A stretch of DNA of 64,000 nucleotides from Trissonchulus latispiculum (Eukaryota; Nematoda; Enoplea; Enoplida; Ironidae). Every line of letters starts with the position of its first letter. The first letter of the stretch is position 1. Position numbers and translations under genes: made by a program. Where the stretch lies: assembly GCA_030248195.1 (NCBI GenBank), contig JASAND010008410.1, forward strand, positions 1-64,000, written 5' to 3'. Under the pieces are notes generated by a model. That model ran no database searches and was not told the DNA's origin. It saw only the letters and a program-made list of their open reading frames with translations. This document shows positions 54,051 through 61,696 of this stretch, piece after piece.

Positions 54051-57000
54051 TTAGTGTAGATGCCTTCGCAGAGAAGGCTCTCCCGGATCCCGAGGCCGGG
54101 ATGCTCCTGATTGGTAGCGAGCTCGCTCGCGCACTGGCGGCGCTATGCGTTCGGCATCCGAGCGCGCACGTAGAGTAAGGTGATCCAGAGGCAAAAGAAG
54201 GTCTTCTTGGTCAGGATATCCTCCTCCGGATCCCAGTGGGGTGATCGTTTCTCGTGCAGTTTCCCAGTGGCTGGGATCTTTCCGAAACCTGGGAGGGATG
54301 GTCCTCGGAGCCCGGGGTCTGACTGCTGGCGGCTTCGTAGGCGGCTCCGGGGGTGCAGTTTGCTGATCTTCGGTAGGCAGACGCTTTCCTTCCGCCAAGG
54401 CTGCTAGGTGCACTTGATAGTGCCTTTCTCCCGCCAAGGCAGCTAGATACAAATGGTACAGGCTTTTTGTGGTATCAGGATACATTCTGGTCCGATCACG
54501 TACCTCGCTTCTAAGTCCGGCAATGAAGAGCAGACTGAGGTAGGCGTCAGTGGCGTCGTCGGTTAATCGTTCCGCATATACTTCTCCAGCAAACGCGAGC
54601 AGCCGTAAATAGAAGTGGTCTATGGACTCATCCTCTCTTTGCTCAATGGTACTCAGCATCTGTTTACTGGCACGGTGGTCCACACCGGATAGAGGTGCCC
54701 TCACTGGCCTGGTGGCCCCGGTCAAGGCGGGGGTGTTGCGGTCCCCTCGCGGGTCAGCTTCACCCGGGGGCAGAAGGACTCGACCGTCCTTCCGGACCTC
54801 ATCCTCAACGGAGAGAGCCAACAGGTACAGCTCATCCAAGTGGCCTGAGGTGGAGGGTATTTGGAGTCGTATGTCTCTTCGCAGTCCAAGTAGGAAGTTT
54901 CTTCCCAATCTTAGTTTCACTGCCTCTGACTCTGCCTGAGCACCGTACGCGATGGCGGCTTGATCACAGAACCGATGATAGTATTGCCATACGGTTTCCG
55001 ACTCTGTCTGGTTGACTGACGCTGAGAATACCGTGGCGGGAGGCAATCCTACAGGGTGCAGGGCGTGTGCGCCGGCTCCCCGCGATCTCTCATCTTCGAT
55101 AGATGGTAAGGGATGACGCTGAACAGCTGGGGGTGCATTCCCATCTGAGGGAGTTCCTGCCGCGGCCTCAAACAAGTGGTAAGGTGTTGTCAAGGGTATG
55201 ACGTAGGCCGCGGGTAGAGACGTAGGGCGTATCTTCAATTCCCTCGTAGCGAAGGATATTTCGAAGGAACCGCTGAATTTTACCAGCACATCAGTTCCCA
55301 GCAGGATCACTGGAGGTAGGCTAGGATTGATGAAGATACCATGTGAAATAGGTGGATGACTGGGACATCCCGGGAATGAAATAACGGCCTCAATTTTCTT
55401 GGTGATGTTCAGTTGATGTCCAGTAGCCGAAGAGCTCTCACGTGGGCATTCCAGATCCACCAGGGTGAACCCATGCTTCTTCGCTACGCTTTCTGACATT
55501 ACCGTGATAGTAGCTCCTGTATCTAGCACGGCCTCAATTATAACGCCTTGAATGGCTACGTCTATGCACGGAGTGGAACTGCCAGCGGGGAGATCCTCCG
55601 CTGAGTATTCAGGGGGCTCCATCAAACACCAAACTCGGTCTCTCCGTCCTGTGGACGAATCTCGGGACCGGCTTGCTCGGTCAGTTCCATAGGGCGGCGG
55701 AGTGCCAACTCCGCCCCTTCCTTTTTCCTCTTCAGGACTCGGAGCGCGGGCCCGATTTGCACGCTCGTCTGTTTCGTCTTCGTACCGCCGAAGTAATTGA
55801 AAAGGCTCTTCCTCCAGCCGGCGTTCTTCTAGTCCAGAAAGCAAAGGTCTTCTAGGCCGGACAGCGAGGGACAGCTCAGGTAGCGGGGGCGATGGCGACA
55901 TAGGCTTCAGGAGGTCATCCTCGAATCGTATCTGCCCGCCGGACGGCTGAGCGTATGAGTGTGGCCGGGCACCACCACCATACCGGTTACCCGAGGTAGG
56001 GCGCATCAGATGCGCCGGCTGTTCCAGCAGGGGTGATCGACTTCGGAGTTCCGGAGGGCTGGAACGGGCATGTTGAGAAGTTGGCTCTACGGCGATAGTT
56101 CTCTGGTTCCCCATGGCCAAACGGCTCAATCGCAGTCCCAAACCGTGGAACGATTCTCGGCCCCGCTGGACAAGATTTTCTCTGACTTCCCCAAGACAAG
56201 GCGAAAACCAAATGGTAATTATCACGCCCACAACTATCAAGACCAGGACGATCAAAAATCCGGTCCAAACATTCATGTTGAGCGGGTGAATCAGCAGCGG
56301 AGCGGTGCGGTGATGCTCTTTCAGGATTTTCTTCACAGCCCGGTTCTCGTATTCCGCCCGCTCCAAATCAGTGAACTGGATGGGGGTTATATCCAGTTTG
56401 GGAGCTTCAAATGGTACTCGGTACGTTACCAACGGGGCTGAGTACTGCACGACTTCAATGGCACTGGTCAGTACTAGATCATTTATTATAATATGGTTAT
56501 AAGTACCGTGCTCCAGCCAAACTACTCCGTGACTGGGTACGGCAATAGTTTCTCCTCGTGATACATGCTGTAACTGAGGAGTCTGAGTTACCATGATTTC
56601 TGGATGGCTCGTCCTGATCAGTACTCCCGCAGGCGTAGAAGCAAAGTCTGTATCCGGGGTCATGGCCTTGACCATCATCTGCTGTCGGCAGTTTGCGGCG
56701 TCAATAGGCGCGGCTGACACAATAGCCCTGAGACACGCGGATTGTGGAGTGGCGACTAACGCGTCGGGTCCACAAACCCATAATCCTGGAGATGCTTGAC
56801 ATTCTGATAGCTTGATTTCCGAAAACTCGGAATTCTTGTGAGTGGCTTCATGCCTCACATATCGCGGAACTGGAGCTTTCATTTGTGCGTGACTAGTTGG
56901 ATCATTGTAGCCAACATTACTGACTTCATAGACGGGTGCGACATCTTCCCTTGTAGGGGTAGGTATCTCCATGATGAAACCAAACAGCAACTTCCGGATG

Positions 57001-60000
57001 TCCATTCGGACAGGATAGATTTTCCCAAATCTGTAGATCAAGCTAGGCTCATCCCGCAGAATTGACTGATTCAGCTGGGCATGGCCGTGAACTATATCTC
57101 GGATGATCTTGAAATTAATCAAACTTGGGGATATTCTCCCGTCAAGTCCAGCTGCCATAACACTGTCAATGCTGTGTTTCAGCGAATGCTCGAAGTTTGA
57201 CACAATCAATGAATATTGCACTTGCGTATTCATTGTCAAAGCCTCGCATCGGGCTGAGTTGATCAATCCCACAAGTTCTTGCAATGAATAATGCATGAAT
57301 GAATAAACATTCTCATTAGCTTCCACCAGCTTCTCAAGAGACTCTTCGTGGGCAATTACCTGTTCATCCAACTTCTGTGTAGCTTCAATGAGTGCGTTGA
57401 CTTTGTTCTTCATGGCTCCCAGATGCACTGTGTTAGAAATGGACAATCCCAATCCAACCACTCCCAGTATGGCTCCAATTGCCCGTTTATCTCGGCGCAA
57501 AGGGAATTTGGACTGTACATGCTGATAGCCATGGTCGGCGTACAGCGATTCGTTGTAATGCTGATACTGAGGTGTGGAGGTGTTGCACAGGATGGGACTC
57601 TTGTCGCAGATGATCTTCATTACAGATGAATAATATCTCGTGTTCAGGATCCCACCATACATATCATGATATTCTTCTGTCACATTGCGGACCAATCCAT
57701 CCAGGTGCGGCTCGTGCGGGCAACCACTTATGGTCTGATCGCGGGGTGTGTCGCACTTCTTGCATTGGTGTTGCAACTTCTCGGGAATAGATGAGAAGTC
57801 GCCCCCGCAGAGCGAGCAAAAGGAAAGCCAGGCTCGCATTTTAGCTATATGCGGTGGCTTAGGCATCTTCATGTGGATCAGGATTGGAACATATTCCGTC
57901 TTTGTGTAGGTGGCCATCAAGCCTTTCGGTGATAGGGCTAAACCCCAGTTAGTAGACACCATAGTGTTCATTGCCTTTGCTCTTTGCGTAAAATAGTCAT
58001 CTCCACCCTGACTGTTAACGCAGGGTATTAGCATGGCAATAGCCAGGCCAAACACGGCCCACATCAGCAAAATGGGCACAGGAAGAGCTCGTATGCCTTT
58101 AGCTTTTCCGGTTGCCTTTGGGTCAGGTCCTTTCTTTTCTTCGGCTTTAGGAATGACTTCTTTAATCTCCGCTTTTGGCAATCGCGCCACGGCGGGAACG
58201 GAACTAGATCGGAAGGCGCTTTGATGAACCGGAGCAGGCGACTTCCGCTTCGGGCTGGGTGGCACGTCCGTAGTGTGCCTGACAACATTCATAGCTTCCA
58301 TTCGGGCTCTAGCCCGCAGAAATCGCTGTTGAGCTTCCCAATAACGCTCTTTCTCCTGTTTCATTTGCCACTTACGTCGCTCTTCCTTTTGAGCACGTTT
58401 TCTTTCCTTAGTTCTGACATCTTTCAGAAGTCTGCGCAGAAACTTGATGTCCTGGGGACACAGGTCAGATTTAGGAATCTGCACCTCCCCTAATACTTTC
58501 TTTATTTTCTTGATGACCTTCTTACGCTTCTTCTTGCTTCCACGGTTCTTCTTTGTCTTGATCGTGACAGGCTCAATGGCGTTCAAGTTTACGCGAATCC
58601 TGTGTGCTTGGAGTTTGTGCACTGCATTTTCCAAATCTTCATCTGTTCCGTCTGAGCTGTCAGAACTTATAGATTCATCAGAACTCTCGTCCGGTGAATC
58701 CAGCACCATGACTCCATGCTGACCCAGTTCCTTCATTTCCTCTATCAAGGAATCAGCATCTTCTTTGTCAGGTTCCGTCTGCTTCCAGGTCAGAGGCATG
58801 GATGGGTTAAGGAGATTCTCAACCCACAGGTCAAGTCTGCCAGCATGAGGTGAATCCTCAGAGGCTTCCAAAACATCACTGTCCAAACTGCAATAAAATT
58901 GCTCATCAGTCACAGATTTCCCAAGTCTTTTCAGGATTCGCCGAGTGACCTCGTAAATAGCCTCTTGATCAATGATTTTGAATCTTCCCCGTTCCGGATA
59001 TTTGATGAGGTCACTGATCCGGTATTCCATCTGGCGTGAAGAATTAGGACCACCCTGGGTCATGAAAATGCTGGGGTCCAGGGCCCACCTCAATTCCTCT
59101 TCTGAGACCTTGACTCCCAGTCGGTCCAAGACTCGTTTGGCAAATCTCATAACTGGGCCCATCTCAATGATGTTAGGCGTTTGCTGAACTTCTTTCTTTG
59201 GTTCCGCGGAGTCGGTCTTTGTCATTTCTTCCTTCTGGCCATTTTGACCCAGTAGTTCCTTTTCGGAGACTAAAGGAGCGCGTAACATGTCCATTATCAT
59301 GCTACCCTGAGCAAGGACCTTCTGTGCGCTTTGCATGATGGACGGCATATCTGCAGCCACCCTGGGCTGCTGGTCGGATCCTACCGACATTATCTGAGAT
59401 GGCGGGACCAGTTTCTTTTGCTGGTCCAGAATAGCCTCTAGTTGAGGGGCGGGTGACAACCCGAGCTGCACGCGAAATTCCCGTACGGCTTCGCCAAGTC
59501 CGACAGTTAGGGAATCTGGCGGCGGTACTGACTGAAAACGAGGAGCGGGATAGCACTGAGTCAGATCCTGGCTCCAGGGACTTCTTCTCAGTCCGCGTCC
59601 ACGTCCTAGTGAACGTCCTCTGACTTGTGTCGGTCTTCCCTCAGGAATCCGAGCCGGGGGCCTCCAACTTGGGCCACTGAGCAGTTTTCCCGGTTCTTCC
59701 GGCTGTTGACCAGTTGGTTCAGACGCTTTCTCTTCCGCTGGATAGGTCTGCTGTGCAGATTCTGTGCTCGATTTCTCAGATGAGCAAGAGCTTTCTCTTT
59801 CCGAGCTCCCTCCAGTGATTGGACGGGCAGCCCCTGATTCGGCGGATAATCTCCTCTTCACATGAGAGGGATAACCGTATTCAATGGTCTGTGGCTCCTC
59901 CAACCGATGTGTCCTCGGATACGTGACGGACATCGGCTTCTGATACATAGGCAAGGCATGGAGCTCACGATCCAATCTTTCTGTCTCAGGATCCGCTGCC

Positions 60001-61496
60001 TCTTGATCTGTGTTCAACGTATACGCAGTCTTACCTTTCGGCTGTTCCATCTTGACGTAGGGAGGAGTAGCGAAATACTGGCCTCCTAGATCCTTGATTT
60101 CCTGTTCCAACTGCAAGATCTGAATAGGCAATTGGGTTGCCCCCGGGGGGAAGTACCCTGACTTCCCCTCAGGTTCGGCAGCTATTGTCTGGACCAGGGC
60201 AGGCCCACCTCGGGGCTGTCCAACGTCAGCAAATCGTGATCCATATGGGGCATTCACTGCCTCCACGGCATTTCGCCCCTCATTCCGGTTCCACTGCGGC
60301 CTGGGCTGTGGATACTGCTGATTCTGGTTCTGAGGTCCAGGTCTGGGTGGATAACCGCCGTTCCGGTTTCTGTCTCCTCCGTACCCATTGGACGGGTACC
60401 GGGGTGGTCCATTGCTTGGGCGGAACTGGTTCGGATTCCCATTGTTGCTGTTGAATCCATAGTTAGGACGTGGAGGTCCAGGATAGTCGTTTCTGTTCCG
60501 GTAAGCTCCGCCTCCCGGAGACCGGCATTCGCGTTTCGAGTGCCCTGCTCGTCCGCAGTTGAAGCATCTGAAGTCATTCGGGAAAGGGATTTTATCGTTC
60601 CCCTTCTTAGGCTGCGGGGCAGGTCTGGGCTGTTCTGATCCAGCAATCTTGATTCCTTTGATCTCGTTGGCCAACAGGGCCGTGCTCTGTACCAATGATG
60701 TGATCGTATTCAGCAAGGCTGGGCCTGTCAGGCTCGTGCTCGGAACCGCAGCCTCAGGATCCACCTCTAAAAAGGCAGGCGTTCCCTCTCCGGGGTACAC
60801 GCCTTCTGCTTGCCTTGCCTTTGTGAAGGCCACTGAATACTCTGTTGTGTCCATCGGGACATGCGGCTTAAATTCATTCCTGAGTCCAATCAGGAAAGTC
60901 TTCAATTTCAGATTTTCCAAGAATTCTGGATCTCCTCGGTCATCCCAGGCTATGCGGGCATACTTCTGTAGCCGCAAGGAATAATCCGCCACCGATTCGT
61001 GTGGCATCTGCCGAATGCTCAACAGCTTGGCAGTCGCATGCATGTCAGTGAGCGGGGGAATCATATGTTCCCTGAGGGACCTCACAGAGGCGTCCCAATC
61101 GTCTTGCTGCATAGCCCCCCTGGGCATGCACTTGTAGATTTCTGCCGCTCGACCTCTGAGGGTAGAGGAGAAATTCATCACTTTCTGATATTCGTCCAGA
61201 TTAAGCCTCTGACTGAATCTCTCGTAGTTGGCAAGATGATCATCAAAGTTTTCATGATCTTTTCCTGAATAGCAGGGCATATCCCGGTATGACGCTGCTA
61301 TGGCTTGATTCTGAATGCTATCGCGCAATTGTCCCAAGAGATCCTCCACATTTCCATTGTTGAAATTTGGCCATTGATTCCATTGCGGCAGGATCGGATT
61401 AGGCTGGTGGCCAGGCTGGCCAAAGCCAGGTGCCACAGGCGGAGGAATGTTCGGGGGTCCATCCCCATTTCCATTGAGTTGTTCAAGTTGATCCAT
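54051..61496 (-). CDS. ORF1 of the LTR element: Gag / envelope-type glycoprotein / protease / Gag-like polyprotein
   Basis: Frame open from 61,604; first ATG at 61,496 gives 2,481 residues. Numbers below count from 61,604. Gag capsid-like domain at about 108-265, zinc knuckle CFNCGRAGHSKREC at about 346, then a Pro/Gln-rich region. A duplicated helical module at about 813-932 (KRVLDRLGVKVSEEEL and RRILKRLGKSVTDEQF). Lys-rich stretch and charged coiled coil at 1,011-1,105. Hydrophobic segment like an internal signal peptide near 1,175-1,195. A CSLC/CKKC ectodomain, furin-type site RRDKR at about 1,370, then a fusion-peptide-like run (AIGAILGVVGLGLS) and a heptad-repeat helix. Transmembrane anchor about 1,777-1,800. 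Retropepsin-type VLDTGATITVMS near 2,022. Two Gag-like helical repeats at about 2,199 and 2,318. No RT, RNase H or integrase. The reading frame is unbroken. Confidence 0.85.
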   Translation of the reverse strand: MDQLEQLNGNGDGPPNIPPPVAPGFGQPGHQPNPILPQWNQWPNFNNGNVEDLLGQLRDSIQNQAIAASYRDMPCYSGKDHENFDDHLANYERFSQRLNLDEYQKVMNFSSTLRGRAAEIYKCMPRGAMQQDDWDASVRSLREHMIPPLTDMHATAKLLSIRQMPHESVADYSLRLQKYARIAWDDRGDPEFLENLKLKTFLIGLRNEFKPHVPMDTTEYSVAFTKARQAEGVYPGEGTPAFLEVDPEAAVPSTSLTGPALLNTITSLVQSTALLANEIKGIKIAGSEQPRPAPQPKKGNDKIPFPNDFRCFNCGRAGHSKRECRSPGGGAYRNRNDYPGPPRPNYGFNSNNGNPNQFRPSNGPPRYPSNGYGGDRNRNGGYPPRPGPQNQNQQYPQPRPQWNRNEGRNAVEAVNAPYGSRFADVGQPRGGPALVQTIAAEPEGKSGYFPPGATQLPIQILQLEQEIKDLGGQYFATPPYVKMEQPKGKTAYTLNTDQEAADPETERLDRELHALPMYQKPMSVTYPRTHRLEEPQTIEYGYPSHVKRRLSAESGAARPITGGSSERESSCSSEKSSTESAQQTYPAEEKASEPTGQQPEEPGKLLSGPSWRPPARIPEGRPTQVRGRSLGRGRGLRRSPWSQDLTQCYPAPRFQSVPPPDSLTVGLGEAVREFRVQLGLSPAPQLEAILDQQKKLVPPSQIMSVGSDQQPRVAADMPSIMQSAQKVLAQGSMIMDMLRAPLVSEKELLGQNGQKEEMTKTDSAEPKKEVQQTPNIIEMGPVMRFAKRVLDRLGVKVSEEELRWALDPSIFMTQGGPNSSRQMEYRISDLIKYPERGRFKIIDQEAIYEVTRRILKRLGKSVTDEQFYCSLDSDVLEASEDSPHAGRLDLWVENLLNPSMPLTWKQTEPDKEDADSLIEEMKELGQHGVMVLDSPDESSDESISSDSSDGTDEDLENAVHKLQAHRIRVNLNAIEPVTIKTKKNRGSKKKRKKVIKKIKKVLGEVQIPKSDLCPQDIKFLRRLLKDVRTKERKRAQKEERRKWQMKQEKERYWEAQQRFLRARARMEAMNVVRHTTDVPPSPKRKSPAPVHQSAFRSSSVPAVARLPKAEIKEVIPKAEEKKGPDPKATGKAKGIRALPVPILLMWAVFGLAIAMLIPCVNSQGGDDYFTQRAKAMNTMVSTNWGLALSPKGLMATYTKTEYVPILIHMKMPKPPHIAKMRAWLSFCSLCGGDFSSIPEKLQHQCKKCDTPRDQTISGCPHEPHLDGLVRNVTEEYHDMYGGILNTRYYSSVMKIICDKSPILCNTSTPQYQHYNESLYADHGYQHVQSKFPLRRDKRAIGAILGVVGLGLSISNTVHLGAMKNKVNALIEATQKLDEQVIAHEESLEKLVEANENVYSFMHYSLQELVGLINSARCEALTMNTQVQYSLIVSNFEHSLKHSIDSVMAAGLDGRISPSLINFKIIRDIVHGHAQLNQSILRDEPSLIYRFGKIYPVRMDIRKLLFGFIMEIPTPTREDVAPVYEVSNVGYNDPTSHAQMKAPVPRYVRHEATHKNSEFSEIKLSECQASPGLWVCGPDALVATPQSACLRAIVSAAPIDAANCRQQMMVKAMTPDTDFASTPAGVLIRTSHPEIMVTQTPQLQHVSRGETIAVPSHGVVWLEHGTYNHIIINDLVLTSAIEVVQYSAPLVTYRVPFEAPKLDITPIQFTDLERAEYENRAVKKILKEHHRTAPLLIHPLNMNVWTGFLIVLVLIVVGVIITIWFSPCLGEVRENLVQRGRESFHGLGLRLSRLAMGNQRTIAVEPTSQHARSSPPELRSRSPLLEQPAHLMRPTSGNRYGGGARPHSYAQPSGGQIRFEDDLLKPMSPSPPLPELSLAVRPRRPLLSGLEERRLEEEPFQLLRRYEDETDERANRARAPSPEEEKGRGGVGTPPPYGTDRASRSRDSSTGRRDRVWCLMEPPEYSAEDLPAGSSTPCIDVAIQGVIIEAVLDTGATITVMSESVAKKHGFTLVDLECPRESSSATGHQLNITKKIEAVISFPGCPSHPPISHGIFINPSLPPVILLGTDVLVKFSGSFEISFATRELKIRPTSLPAAYVIPLTTPYHLFEAAAGTPSDGNAPPAVQRHPLPSIEDERSRGAGAHALHPVGLPPATVFSASVNQTESETVWQYYHRFCDQAAIAYGAQAESEAVKLRLGRNFLLGLRRDIRLQIPSTSGHLDELYLLALSVEDEVRKDGRVLLPPGEADPRGDRNTPALTGATRPVRAPLSGVDHRASKQMLSTIEQREDESIDHFYLRLLAFAGEVYAERLTDDATDAYLSLLFIAGLRSEVRDRTRMYPDTTKSLYHLYLAALAGERHYQVHLAALAEGKRLPTEDQQTAPPEPPTKPPAVRPRAPRTIPPRFRKDPSHWETARETITPLGSGGGYPDQEDLLLPLDHLTLRARSDAERIAPPVRERARYQSGASRPRDPGEPSLRRHLH

Positions 61497-61614
61497 TTCT
61501 TCTTCTTGTACCGGTCGGTATGGACGAAGTTGACTTCTCGTCAGAGTTAAGGTTGATCCTCGCTTGAGCTTAATTCTTCTTCTGTTGGGTCGTGATGTCC
61601 TCACTGGACTACTT

Positions 61615-61618
61615 ACCT
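61615..61618 (-). promoter_or_regulatory. Candidate major splice donor in the leader
   Basis: AAG|GTAAGT on the element strand at about 61,620-61,611, between the LTR and the ORF1 ATG. It could produce spliced RNAs for ORF2 and ORF3, as retroviruses do for env. Confidence 0.45.
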
Positions 61619-61662
61619 TATTTCCAATTCCTCTGTCTTTGTTCAGGATTGATGAGAATTGT

Positions 61663-61680
61663 TCCTCACTGGGGGCTCCA
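61663..61680 (-). other. Candidate primer-binding site
   Basis: TGGAGCCCCCAGTGAGGA, 16 nt after the 3' end of the 5' LTR on the element strand. It begins TGG as expected for pairing with a tRNA CCA end. The implied acceptor stem is GCCCCCA; I cannot name the tRNA. The gap from the LTR is longer than usual. Confidence 0.4.
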
Positions 61681-61696
61681 AATCTTCAGTTTACCG

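Noticed and set aside
54622..61550. Many plus-strand frames of 60-146 codons
   Set aside because: Antisense shadows of ORF1.
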